From Paenibacillus phyllosphaerae (GTDB lineage: Bacteria > Bacillota > Bacilli > Paenibacillales > Paenibacillaceae), in contig NZ_JACHXK010000006.1 in the NCBI RefSeq assembly GCF_014192105.1, positions 186,001-250,000 of the forward strand: DNA of 64,000 bases, read 5' to 3'. Numbering within the stretch: the first letter of the stretch is position 1; each line of letters begins with the position of its first letter. The position numbers were made by a program, and so were the translations under genes. A model generated the notes under the pieces. The model made no database searches, was not told the origin of the DNA, and was given only the letters and a program-made list of their open reading frames with translations. This document shows, piece by piece, positions 16,614-24,613 of this stretch.

Positions 16614-16652
16614 TAGGTAAAAGCAAAGGCCACGGGCTGCTCGTGGCCTTTG
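16614..16652 (-). terminator. Rho-independent terminator of the MFS gene
   Basis: CAAAGGCCACG (16624-16634) pairs perfectly with CGTGGCCTTTG (16642-16652); read on the minus strand the stem is followed by CTTTTACC. It separates the MFS gene from the permease gene. Confidence 0.75.
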
Positions 16653-16661
16653 TCATATCCG

Positions 16662-17948
16662 TTAGCTCGTCGCTTTACTCGTTCGGGCGCCGGATTTTTG
16701 CGGTTTGAATTCGCTGCGGTTCGGATTCCCTTTGCCTTCATCCGACGCTTTGGGGCGAATAAGCCATAGGATCGAAATCAAAGTCACGACGGAGACGGCC
16801 GCAACCGTCCAGAACACCGGACCGCTGCCGCTATCCATCAATAGCGCTGCAGCCGGAGGTCCTGCCGCTACTCCGATAAACCGCATGCTGCTATATAGCG
16901 ACGTAACCGTACCCCGCTCTTCCTTCTCGATGCCTTCCGTAATCAGCGCGTCCATACACGGTAGAACAACGCCAATGCCGATGGACCCGATACCGATCCA
17001 GACGAACCACATGACCAAGCTATCCGGCGAGAACATCGCGCACGCCAAAGAAGAAACGGCCAACATCACCATGCCGGTGACCGATAGCCATTTCATGACG
17101 TTCTTTTTCTCCCCGATGAATTTGCCCGACAGATAGGAAGCAAGACATAAGGCGGTAAGCGGGATTGCCAGCAACAAACCTTTAATGATGCCTTTGTAGT
17201 GATATTGCGTCTCCAATTGCTCGGACAAATAAAATAAGGTGGTAAAGATGGCGAACATGCCCGCGCCGCCGGAAACGAATACGGCTGACAGCCATTTGCC
17301 TTCTTGTTTGAAGATCTTTTTAATTCCGCTCCAGAACGCGGCGAATTTGACAGGTTCTTCCGTCTGATTCTCTGTCTTAGGTACGTGTATGAAGAACAAA
17401 ATCAGTAAGCAGGATACAATGCTCAAGACCGGGATCGCATAGAAAGGCATGTACCACGCCCATAGGGCAATGGCCGACCCAAGTATCGGGCTGAGCACTT
17501 TGCCGAATGTATTCGATGTTTCCACCAAGCCGAGCACGCTGCTGGCTTCTTTCTCGTCCTGGAACAAGTCGCCGGTTAACGGGAAAATAATCGGGAAGCA
17601 ACCCGCGGCCCCAATGCCCTGAACGAACCGTCCAACGATAACCATCATATAGGATCCGTCGCCGGAAGAGGCAAAGAAAGCAGAGATCCCACCGCCAATC
17701 GCCGCAATGATCAAAGAAGGAATGATGACCTTCTTGCGTCCGAAGCGATCGGACAAGTAACCGGCGATCGGGATCAGAATGATCGCAATGACGGAATAGA
17801 CCGTGATGATAAGACTGATCTGGAATGACTTAACGCCAAGCTGCTTGGCTAGCTCGGGCAGGATAGGGATGAGCATGGAATTACCTAGCGTCATCATTAA
17901 TGGTACCGAAGCCAGCGCCGCAATAGCCGCGATTTTTCGCAAGGTCAC
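16662..17948 (-). CDS. MFS transporter, drug-efflux (DHA) type
   Basis: A 428-residue major facilitator protein with 12 predicted helices. It has the motif-A loop YLSDRFGRKKVII between helices 2 and 3, the GRFVQGIGAAGCFPI motif, and the motif-C-like stretch GLVETSNTFGKVLSPILGSAI in helix 5, marking it as a drug/proton antiporter-like exporter. The start chosen is GTG 17948, 6 nt after AGGAGG; the ATG at 17969 lies before that ribosome site. A long C-terminal tail rich in Lys, Ser and Glu follows the last helix. The substrate is unknown. Confidence 0.87.
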   Translation of the reverse strand: MTLRKIAAIAALASVPLMMTLGNSMLIPILPELAKQLGVKSFQISLIITVYSVIAIILIPIAGYLSDRFGRKKVIIPSLIIAAIGGGISAFFASSGDGSYMMVIVGRFVQGIGAAGCFPIIFPLTGDLFQDEKEASSVLGLVETSNTFGKVLSPILGSAIALWAWYMPFYAIPVLSIVSCLLILFFIHVPKTENQTEEPVKFAAFWSGIKKIFKQEGKWLSAVFVSGGAGMFAIFTTLFYLSEQLETQYHYKGIIKGLLLAIPLTALCLASYLSGKFIGEKKNVMKWLSVTGMVMLAVSSLACAMFSPDSLVMWFVWIGIGSIGIGVVLPCMDALITEGIEKEERGTVTSLYSSMRFIGVAAGPPAAALLMDSGSGPVFWTVAAVSVVTLISILWLIRPKASDEGKGNPNRSEFKPQKSGARTSKATS

Positions 17949-18081
17949 GTCGATCCTCCTCTTGTGCATAACATGCGTCGCTGAAGTTCTGTTGTACAGA
18001 CTGAACTGGCGCTGTATCTAGAATGGCGATTGAGGGGTCACATTATGTGCGTCAGCGCAGTGGCAGTTTTTTATCTCGATT

Positions 18082-18111
18082 GGATAAGTCGGTGATTGCA
18101 CAGACAAAATA
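18082..18111 (+). promoter_or_regulatory. Weak sigma-G/F-like promoter candidate before Mn catalase
   Basis: GGATA (18082-18086), an 18-nt spacer and CAAAATA (18105-18111) resemble the forespore consensus with one mismatch in each box. Manganese catalases of spore formers are often sporulation-expressed, but the match is weak. Confidence 0.3.
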
Positions 18112-18149
18112 TACCGTCACGCTAAATGCATTTACATAGGAGGAGTCAC

Positions 18150-19004
18150 ATGTACTTTTACAAAGCGGATCTGATTAACATGATCGTGCCGGACAAGCCA
18201 GACCCGGCTGCGGCCAAGGTGCTTCAAGAGGCGCTTGGAGGCCGCTTCGGCGAGATGCGGACCATGATGCAGTTTTTTTTCCAGAGCAGCAATTTCCGTG
18301 GCAAAGCGGAAGAATTCCGCGACTTGATCCGTGGCGTGTTCCTTGAAGAAATCAGCCACGTGGAGCTCGTCCAGAATACGATCAATCAGCTGCTTACCGG
18401 TACCGGCGAGGAACTGCCCGGCGCAAGCGGCATGGATGACGCGCCGCTGGATGAATCCGTCCGCCATGCGAATCCGCACCACTTTATCGTAGGCGCTCAA
18501 AGCTCGCTGCCGGTGGATGCGGCCGGTTTGCCATGGCAAGGCAGCTATGTCTATGCGCACGGTAACTTGATCGCGGATCTGTTGGACAACTTGGTGCTAG
18601 AATCCACGGGCGTGCTTCAGAAATCGCGCATATACGAGATGAGCTCCAACAAAGCGTTCCGCGAAACGCTCGCGTTCCTTATCGTGCGCGATAACGCGCA
18701 TCAAAATGCGTTCGCCAAGGCGCTGGAGAAACTCGGCGTCGAGTGGGGCAAATTGTTCCCGGTTCCGAATTACGACATCAACAAATATCCGGAATGCCGC
18801 AAATACGTCGATATGGGCTTCCATAATGCGCAATTCAATTTCCGGCTGGACGAGACGCGCATTGCCGAGATTTACAGCGGCCAATCGCCGAGCCGCAACG
18901 GCGGCGAGCTGCAGGTTATTCCGCCTCCCGCAGGCTATCCGATTCCTTATAATCCGGAACTGCCGAACGAGCATAGTCCCGGCATCTCGGATATGTTCCG
19001 ATAA
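18150..19004 (+). CDS. Manganese catalase
   Basis: Non-heme dimanganese catalase, 284 residues, disproportionating hydrogen peroxide. The start at ATG 18150 is set by GGAGGAG upstream. The ferritin-like four-helix bundle shows the expected manganese ligands: Glu35 (RFGEM), Glu67 and His70 (EEISHVE), Glu151 (LVLESTG) and His184 (RDNAHQNAF), very close in position to the known Lactobacillus enzyme. The C-terminal Pro/Asn/Gly-rich tail (PPPAGYPIPYNPELP) fits CotJC/YjqC-type catalases of spore formers, some of which are spore-coat associated. It is monocistronic, with a good terminator. Confidence 0.93.
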   Translation: MYFYKADLINMIVPDKPDPAAAKVLQEALGGRFGEMRTMMQFFFQSSNFRGKAEEFRDLIRGVFLEEISHVELVQNTINQLLTGTGEELPGASGMDDAPLDESVRHANPHHFIVGAQSSLPVDAAGLPWQGSYVYAHGNLIADLLDNLVLESTGVLQKSRIYEMSSNKAFRETLAFLIVRDNAHQNAFAKALEKLGVEWGKLFPVPNYDINKYPECRKYVDMGFHNAQFNFRLDETRIAEIYSGQSPSRNGGELQVIPPPAGYPIPYNPELPNEHSPGISDMFR

Positions 19005-19021
19005 TTGGCGAAGCTGGAACA

Positions 19022-19058
19022 AAACAAGCAGGTCCCTCGCGGGCCTGCTTGTTTTTAT
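19022..19058 (+). terminator. Rho-independent terminator, probably shared by the convergent asnA
   Basis: AAACAAGCAGG-T-CCC pairs with GGGCCTGCTTGTTT with one bulged base, followed by TTATG on the plus strand. On the minus strand the stem is followed by TGTT, so it may stop both Mn catalase and asnA transcripts. Confidence 0.75.
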
Positions 19059-19066
19059 GGCATCAT

Positions 19067-20080
19067 TTAGAGAAGCCGAATATTCGCCTCTTGGCAGGCA
19101 CTCACGATACGTTCATTCCAGACGGAAGCTTGAACTTCGCCAATATGGGCCTTCTGAAGCAGGAACATGCAAAGGCGGGATTGACCGATCCCTCCGCCGA
19201 TCGAATACGGAACCAACCCGTTCAGAATGGCCTGGTGGAATTCGAGCGACTGGCGTTCTTCCTCGCCGGCTTCCTTAAGCTGCGACAGCAGGCTTTTTTT
19301 ATCGACGCGGATGCCCATCGACGAAACTTCGAACGCACGATTCAAGACCGGGTACCAAAGGATGATATCCCCGTTCAACTTCCAATCGTCGTAATCGGGC
19401 GAACGGCCGTCGTGCTTCTCGCCCGATCGGAGCAATCCGCCAATCTGCATGACGAAGACGGCGCCATATTGCTTGGCAATGGCATCTTCGCGTTCTTTGG
19501 GCGACAACTCCGGATAGAGATGCTCGAGCTCTTGCGTCGTAATGAATTGAATCCGTTCCGGGAGGACAGGAGTAAGTTCCGGATAGCTCGCATTCAGCTG
19601 CGCTTCCGTTTGGCGGATCGCGGCGTAAATCTTCAATACTTCCGTTTTCAAGGTATTCAGCGTCCGTTGATCGTAAGTGATGACCTTCTCCCAGTCCCAT
19701 TGGTCTACATAAAGGGAATGCAGGTTATCGAGAATTTCATCTCTGCGTATGGCTCTCATATCGGTAAATAATCCTTGCCCTACCGGGAAACCGTAACGGG
19801 CGAGCGCCATTCTTTTCCACTTGGCCAGCGATTGCACGATCTCAAGTTCAGCATCGTCGATAGCAGGCGAATCGAAGGCAACGATACGTTCGATGCCATT
19901 CAAATTATCGTTGATCCCGTTGCCGTTCTTCAGCAGGATAGGGGCAGACACCTTCTCTAATTGAAGAGCACCGGCAAGTGCTTGCTCGAACGTCGTCTTC
20001 ACAGCCTGGATCGCGCGCTCAGTCTGGATCGGGCTTAACTTCGTTTCGTAGCTCGCAGGGATTATCACATTCGTCGACAT
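19067..20080 (-). CDS. asnA: Aspartate-ammonia ligase (asparagine synthetase A)
   Basis: A 337-residue ammonia-dependent asparagine synthetase, making Asn from Asp, ammonia and ATP. It is a class II aminoacyl-tRNA-synthetase-like fold. Recognised blocks are [21 protein letters not shown] and [27 protein letters not shown] near the N terminus, [44 protein letters not shown] in the middle, and the C-terminal [29 protein letters not shown], which contains the class II motif-3 equivalent. The length matches the 330-residue family. GGAGG precedes the ATG at 20080. No T-box leader was seen upstream. Confidence 0.95.
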   Translation of the reverse strand: [337 protein letters not shown]

Positions 20081-20255
20081 GTTAAATTTCGTCCTCCAAT
20101 AACCATCGGAATATTAGGCTTTAGCCTCGTTACCCCAGTATCTTATTAAGCTCAGGGTTCATGTGTTCCTAAGTGGCGACTTTCAGCCATTCATGAAATG
20201 GAGGAAAAAGACGCAAACTATGACATATACCGGGGTTAACGAAAGGGCTGACACG

Positions 20256-20636
20256 ATGAAGAAGGAACTCACCATACTGATCTGCGACGATTCGGTCTTA
20301 ATCCGCAAGAAGCTTCGCGGGGCGTTGGAAGAACTGGGTTACGCGGACATTCATGAAGCTCATGACGGCGAGCAAGCCGTTGCCATTAGTCTGGAGCGGC
20401 ATCCGCAAATCGTATTTATGGATATCGTCATGCCCGTGAAGACGGGGATCGAAGCGTTGCGCGAAATTATTGCCGCATTGCCGGAGACGAAGGTCGTTAT
20501 GGCTTCCTCCGTCGGGACGCAATCCAATCTGAAAGAAGCGATTAAGGCAGGCGCCTACGATTTTATCCAGAAACCGCTGTCGCAAGACGCGATTGCGCGC
20601 GTGATGGAGAAGGCTAGCGCGGGAGGAGGAGCCTAA
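20256..20636 (+). CDS. CheY-like single-domain response regulator
   Basis: A 126-residue receiver with no output domain. The start is ATG 20256; the longer frame from 20163 is unsupported. Active-site residues are Asp11/Asp12 (ICDDS), phospho-acceptor Asp56 (FMDIVMP), Ser in VVMASSVG and Lys in IQKPLS, all as in active CheY. Its stop overlaps the start of the next gene (TAATG), so the two proteins are translationally coupled. That partner has a CheX-like domain, and CheX enzymes dephosphorylate CheY-P, so this pair is probably a phosphoprotein and its phosphatase rather than a transcriptional regulator. Confidence 0.9.
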   Translation: MKKELTILICDDSVLIRKKLRGALEELGYADIHEAHDGEQAVAISLERHPQIVFMDIVMPVKTGIEALREIIAALPETKVVMASSVGTQSNLKEAIKAGAYDFIQKPLSQDAIARVMEKASAGGGA

Positions 20637-21520
20637 TGTTCACGCAATATTTCGGCCATTATCTGCTCAATCGTAACATCGTGTCGCTCATTCAGCTGCA
20701 AGAGGCGATGGAGCAGCTTGAGAACACCCGCGTGAAGCTTGGCGTTCTCTCCGTCAATGCAGGCTATATGAGCGCGGCCAGGGCGGAAGAGGTCCATCAG
20801 CTGCAAGCCCGAATGGACAAGCGCTTCGGCGAGATCGCGGTCGAACGGGGCTATATGACCGAAGAGCAGTTGGAGCAGCTGCTCGGCATGCAGAAAGAAG
20901 GCCATCTCGTTCTGGGGCAAGCGCTTATCGATCAAGGCGCGATAACGCTGGATCAATTCACGGCGGCGCTAGAGCAATATAAAGCGGATCATCTGCTCTC
21001 AGACGATCAGTTCGAGGCGATCAAGAACGGCAACATCGAAGAGCTCATCGCCGCCGTGCTGAAGCTGGACGCCTCGATCGATCAACCATGGTTCCGCGAA
21101 TATTTGTCCCTGTTCGCGAAGAACATGATCCGTTTCATCGATCCGATGCTCTATCTGGAGGTGAATGCGGTACCCCAGGGGTATCAGTCCGAGTGGCTCG
21201 TCTCGCAAAATATCGAAGGTACGGTTACGTTGTTCACGGCGCTGTCGATGAACGAAGGCGCGTTCCTGCGAACCGCGTCTGCCTACGCGCAAGAGGAGAT
21301 CCAAGCTCCTGGCGAGTTGGCAGAGGCTTCCGTGGGTGAATTCTTGAACTTGCACAATGGCTTGTTTCTCGTGAGCATGTCGAATCAGGGCATCGAACTT
21401 GGGTTGAAACCCCAGCAGATCGAACATCGGGCGGCGCTGCCTGCGCTAGCTACTTCCTATCTGATCACCGTATACATGTCGGAGGGCTCATTCGAGCTGA
21501 TCGTAGCGCCAAGAGGATAA
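20636..21520 (+). CDS. MshEN-like repeats fused to a CheX-like phosphatase domain
   Basis: A 294-residue protein. The first ~115 residues contain three copies of a pattern like the c-di-GMP-binding MshEN motif (RLGxx-hydrophobic-xxG-hydrophobic, then LxxxLxxQ): KLGVLSVNAGYM, RFGEIAVERGYMTEEQLEQL and VLGQALIDQGAITLDQF. The C-terminal ~140 residues (WFREYLSLFAKNMIRFIDP onward, EASVGEFLNLHNGLFLVSMSN) match a CheX/CheC-like fold, with an E-xx-N dyad typical of these CheY-P phosphatases. The combination suggests a CheY phosphatase responsive to cyclic di-GMP. The fold assignments are from reading; the regulatory idea is inference. It is translationally coupled to the preceding regulator. Confidence 0.75.
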   Translation: MFTQYFGHYLLNRNIVSLIQLQEAMEQLENTRVKLGVLSVNAGYMSAARAEEVHQLQARMDKRFGEIAVERGYMTEEQLEQLLGMQKEGHLVLGQALIDQGAITLDQFTAALEQYKADHLLSDDQFEAIKNGNIEELIAAVLKLDASIDQPWFREYLSLFAKNMIRFIDPMLYLEVNAVPQGYQSEWLVSQNIEGTVTLFTALSMNEGAFLRTASAYAQEEIQAPGELAEASVGEFLNLHNGLFLVSMSNQGIELGLKPQQIEHRAALPALATSYLITVYMSEGSFELIVAPRG

Positions 21521-21544
21521 TGCGGCGGAAGGAGACTCGAACGA

Positions 21545-22423
21545 ATGGCTAATGTGGACATGTATCCGGACATCATGGATGCGGCTGGCGAACAGGAAGA
21601 TGAACTGAAGCACATGTTTGCCCGGAACTTCGGCGTGGAGCTGCTATTCGAGCAACATCCTACGATCCCGTCCGAACGGATCTTAGAACGTCTTAGAACG
21701 GAATGCGGCGACGTAGACATGGTCAATAAGGATCATCTGCAGCTTTTCTTCTTCCGGGACTACAAGGTCAGCTTCGCCGAAGGAGAGCTTCCGGCACAAA
21801 TTGCGATCATGCTGCCGTACGACCAGGTGCACGAGGAGCGGGGATTCGAAGCATCCTTGTCCCAATCGTGGCGTTGGCAGGAGGCGCATAGCACCGTCGA
21901 TGGTTGCAAAACCTGCATGCTCGTTACCGACCTGATGGCTGCAGGCATGGATTACAAACTGCGGATGAAGCTGTTCCAGAAGGCGCTCCATGCGATCGTG
22001 GAGGCATGCGACTGCAAAGCGGTTCACTTTCGGCTGAGCGAACAGTTCATTGCTCGCGAAGACTATTTGTCGAACAACCCCGGAGCTGCCGACTACGATA
22101 TTCTGCTCGGTATCCTGAATGTGCGGTTATTCCGAATGGAAGGGGCAGAGTCGGAGATCGTTATGGATACGCTCGGCCTCGCTTCGATCGGGCTACCCGA
22201 TTTGCAAGTGCAATATAAGGGAGCTGAAGTAACCGAGATGGCCAAACGACTCTATGCATATGGGGACGAACTCTACGCGAACGGGGATGTCATTCCAGAC
22301 GGCGGCACGCTGGAAGGGCTTGGCGGCGAACGTTGGACATGCAGCCGCGATATCGCTTTAATGGAGCCGAAGCGGAACGTGATTGATATTGTTCCAGGGC
22401 AATACGCGATCCGGGAAGGCTAA
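21545..22423 (+). CDS. DUF4261 domain-containing protein
   Basis: A 292-residue soluble protein. The C-terminal third holds the DUF4261 pattern ASIGLPDLQVQYKGAE followed by the NGDVIPDGGTLEGL stretch. The N-terminal part has a separate acidic alpha/beta region. It lies 25 bp after the CheX-like gene with AAGGAG before its ATG, so it is probably the third gene of that unit; a terminator follows. DUF4261 has no established function. Co-transcription with a receiver and a putative phosphatase links it to signalling only by position. Confidence 0.75.
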   Translation: MANVDMYPDIMDAAGEQEDELKHMFARNFGVELLFEQHPTIPSERILERLRTECGDVDMVNKDHLQLFFFRDYKVSFAEGELPAQIAIMLPYDQVHEERGFEASLSQSWRWQEAHSTVDGCKTCMLVTDLMAAGMDYKLRMKLFQKALHAIVEACDCKAVHFRLSEQFIAREDYLSNNPGAADYDILLGILNVRLFRMEGAESEIVMDTLGLASIGLPDLQVQYKGAEVTEMAKRLYAYGDELYANGDVIPDGGTLEGLGGERWTCSRDIALMEPKRNVIDIVPGQYAIREG

Positions 22424-22462
22424 AGTGGGATAACGGCACTAGGAATCAAATAGGTTGGTGCC

Positions 22463-22495
22463 AAGGGACTTGCGAATTGAGCGCAAGTCCTTTTT
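22463..22495 (+). terminator. Rho-independent terminator of the CheY/CheX/DUF4261 unit
   Basis: GGACTTGCG (with AAG before it) pairs with CGCAAGTCC around a 7-nt loop; TTTTT follows directly. Confidence 0.85.
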
Positions 22496-22551
22496 ATGTT
22501 TAGGCGACAACGCGGTTATGCTTCTTGCGTCCCAATTTTTCCACAATATGG

Positions 22552-22580
22552 TTGACATATAGGTGTATTAAACCTATAGT
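22552..22580 (+). promoter_or_regulatory. Sigma-A promoter of the YtrA-type ABC operon
   Basis: TTGACA (22552-22557), a 17-nt spacer and TATAGT (22575-22580) give an almost perfect vegetative promoter. The predicted start near 22587 lies between the two operator copies. Confidence 0.85.
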
Positions 22581-22611
22581 ACACTACAGGTGTATGAACC
22601 ACATAGTACAC
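22562..22611 (+). promoter_or_regulatory. Doubled operator for the GntR/YtrA-type regulator
   Basis: Two inverted repeats 27 bp apart: GGTGTAT (22562-22568) with AGTACAC (22578-22584), and GGTGTAT (22589-22595) with AGTACAC (22605-22611). The first overlaps the -10 box and the second covers +2 to +25. GTGTAC-like inverted repeats are typical of YtrA-family autoregulated operons, so the downstream regulator should bind here and repress. Confidence 0.75.
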
Positions 22612-22636
22612 ACACCACAATCTGGAGATGGTAGCT

Positions 22637-23035
22637 ATGCAAGCGGGAATATTTCCCCCTATCGCCGCATTCAACAACCGAGACCCGGTCTATCTGCAGG
22701 TCGTGCGTCACTTTAAGGAACTGATCGCAACCGGCAGACTAGAGGCTGGCCAGACGATCCCTTCACGTAGGGAGCTGGCTGCTCTGCTGCAAATTAACCC
22801 GAACACGGCGCAGAAAGCGTACAAGGAAATGGAGGAGCAGCGTTTGATCATAACCGAAGGCAATTCCCCGAGTCGGGTCACGCATGATGCCCAGCTGTTG
22901 GGGGCAATCCGGGCTGAGCTTGTCCGTGAAGCGGTAGAGGCATTCGTTGCCACCATTCGCCCCATACAACTGCCTACAGACGAGCTTGTCGAGATCGTAA
23001 GGGCTGCATACGAAGCCCCTAAGGAAGGTGAATAA
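22637..23035 (+). CDS. GntR-family (YtrA subfamily) transcriptional regulator
   Basis: A 132-residue short GntR regulator. The winged helix is DPVYLQVVRHFKELIATGRLEAGQTIPSRRELAALLQINPNTAQKAYKEMEEQRLI, and there is only a short helical tail (about 50 residues) instead of a ligand domain, as in the YtrA subfamily that controls ABC operons. The start at ATG 22637 has GGAG 9 nt upstream; the ATG at 22628 touches that site. It is the first gene of an operon with an ATPase, a permease and a secreted protein. It probably represses its own operon through the doubled operator, and may be relieved by cell-envelope stress as in YtrA systems. Confidence 0.9.
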   Translation: MQAGIFPPIAAFNNRDPVYLQVVRHFKELIATGRLEAGQTIPSRRELAALLQINPNTAQKAYKEMEEQRLIITEGNSPSRVTHDAQLLGAIRAELVREAVEAFVATIRPIQLPTDELVEIVRAAYEAPKEGE

Positions 23036-23039
23036 CGAT

Positions 23040-23741
23040 ATGGACGAGGCGATGATTCGAGTGGAACACGTACGCAAGCGTTTTGGCCGCAAACAGGTGC
23101 TTCGGGATATCAGCATGGAAGCACGTCGGGGCGAGATTACGTGTCTGGTCGGTACGAACGGCTCCGGCAAATCCACGCTGCTCAGGGCAATCATGGGATT
23201 GACCCCGCTGTCGGGCGGGCGAGTCGAAGTCGATGGCGCAGCGTTCCACCATGGGATGTATGAGAAGGTGGCATTCATCCCGGATACGCTGACGATGCCG
23301 CCGGGCATGACGGTGCGAGCGTGTATGACGTTCATGCAGGATTTCTACCGGAGCTGGGAAGCCGCGCGGGGCGAAGAGCTGCTCGCCTTCTTCAAGCTAG
23401 ACCCGGCATCACGCGTAGGTTCGCTGTCCAAAGGTACCGCGGCGAAGCTCAATCTCGTGCTCGGTCTTGGCCTTAACGCGGATTACGTGCTGATGGATGA
23501 GCCGTTCTCGGGCATCGATCTATTCAGCAGGGAGCATATTGCCAGCGTCTTCGCGAGCGAACTGATCGAGGATCGCGGCGTCCTGTTCACGACGCACGAG
23601 ATTCAGGATGTCGAGCATTTGATCGACAAGGTGGTTATGTTAGATCAAGGCGTGATTGCCAAAGAATTCTACTGCGAAGACATCCGGCAGCGCGAGGGCA
23701 AGTCGGTACTGGACGTGATGAGGGAGGTGTACCAGGCATGA
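23040..23741 (+). CDS. ABC transporter ATP-binding protein (YtrB-like)
   Basis: A 233-residue ATPase. Walker A is GTNGSGKST, Walker B is YVLMDEP, and the H-loop is in TTHE. The signature motif reads LSKGTAAK, departing from LSGGQ in the way usual for YtrB/BcrA-like exporters (LSKGM-type). The start at ATG 23040 follows AAGGTG; the GTG at 23028 would overlap the GntR stop. The 3' end overlaps the permease gene by 4 bp (ATGA), so the subunits are coupled. It should energise the permease encoded next. Confidence 0.92.
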   Translation: MDEAMIRVEHVRKRFGRKQVLRDISMEARRGEITCLVGTNGSGKSTLLRAIMGLTPLSGGRVEVDGAAFHHGMYEKVAFIPDTLTMPPGMTVRACMTFMQDFYRSWEAARGEELLAFFKLDPASRVGSLSKGTAAKLNLVLGLGLNADYVLMDEPFSGIDLFSREHIASVFASELIEDRGVLFTTHEIQDVEHLIDKVVMLDQGVIAKEFYCEDIRQREGKSVLDVMREVYQA

Positions 23742-24604
23742 ACCGTTACTTGAAGCTAGTCCATATGGAGCTTGGCCGGGCATGGAAGCCGCTTGCCGCG
23801 CTGATGGGGCTGACGCTTGTGATGCAGCTCGCAATAGTGGTGTACTTAACTCGGAATAGGGTTGCATTCGTGAAGCGCAATTATCTGGAGGAGCAGCAAA
23901 TGAGCGTTGCGACATTCGTGCAGAAAATCGGACGAATTAGCTTTAACGACGTGATGATGGACAATATGCTGTTCACTGCGCCAATCGTACTCGGCATCGT
24001 TGTTCTGTTACTCTATACGCTGTTTCTGTGGTATCGGGATTGGCTGGGCAAAAACATGTTCATCTATCGGCTGCTCATGCTGCCTTCTGCCCGAAGCGAT
24101 CTGTATTTTGCCAAACTGACGACTGTTCTGTTACTTGTCTTCAGTCTAGTCGCCTTCCAAATGGCGATCCTGCCGCTCTTGTCCGCTGCCTTTGCGGCGT
24201 CTGTGCCGTACGAACTGCGAGAGTCGGTCACGGCGGTGGAGCTGGCTTCCGAAATTGAATTACTGACGCTGGTGCTGCCGTTCAACTGGAAGGATTTCTT
24301 GCTGTACTATGGGTTCGGAATGGCAGGAGTCGCGGTGCTATATGCATGCGTATTGCTGGAACGGAGTTACAAGATCGTTAGAGGCATAGCCGGAATGCTA
24401 GTCTATTTGGCCATTATCGGATTGTTACTGTTCCTGCCGGCCATTATCGGATTGTTACTGTTCCTGCCGGCGATTATCGATGTGTATTGGATGGCTTTAT
24501 ATCCATGGGAACTGATTACGCTTCAGAGCGGGTTAGTAGCTGTCGTCGGCGCTCTGTCCGTGTGGCTCAGCCTCTATCTGATGAAGCACAAAATTACGGT
24601 ATAG
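23738..24604 (+). CDS. ABC transporter permease with an internal 30-bp tandem duplication
   Basis: A 288-residue membrane protein with about six or seven predicted helices; it pairs with the ATPase encoded just upstream (ATGA overlap). It matches ABC-2-like permeases of YtrC/D type in layout but not in clear motifs. The sixth hydrophobic segment carries two exact copies of a 30-bp unit (24411-24440 and 24441-24470), adding ten residues IIGLLLFLPA to that helix. The frame is retained. Whether this alters transport is unknown. Confidence 0.85.
   Translation: MNRYLKLVHMELGRAWKPLAALMGLTLVMQLAIVVYLTRNRVAFVKRNYLEEQQMSVATFVQKIGRISFNDVMMDNMLFTAPIVLGIVVLLLYTLFLWYRDWLGKNMFIYRLLMLPSARSDLYFAKLTTVLLLVFSLVAFQMAILPLLSAAFAASVPYELRESVTAVELASEIELLTLVLPFNWKDFLLYYGFGMAGVAVLYACVLLERSYKIVRGIAGMLVYLAIIGLLLFLPAIIGLLLFLPAIIDVYWMALYPWELITLQSGLVAVVGALSVWLSLYLMKHKITV
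24411..24470 (+). repeat. Exact tandem duplication, 2 x 30 bp, inside the permease gene
   Basis: Bases 24411-24440 are repeated identically at 24441-24470, with both copies in frame. This is typical of slipped-strand or recombination events and looks recent, since no base differs. Confidence 0.9.
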
Positions 24605-24613
24605 GAGGGCGCA

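Noticed and set aside
20081..20255. A T-box or other riboswitch before asnA or the response regulator
   Set aside because: The gap is only 175 bp, with no T-box sequence (TGGNACC-like) and no terminator/antiterminator pair.
23738..24604. The permease as a pseudogene because of its repeat
   Set aside because: The 30-bp duplication keeps the frame and the gene retains its start, stop and coupling to the ATPase, so it is annotated as a CDS with a noted oddity.
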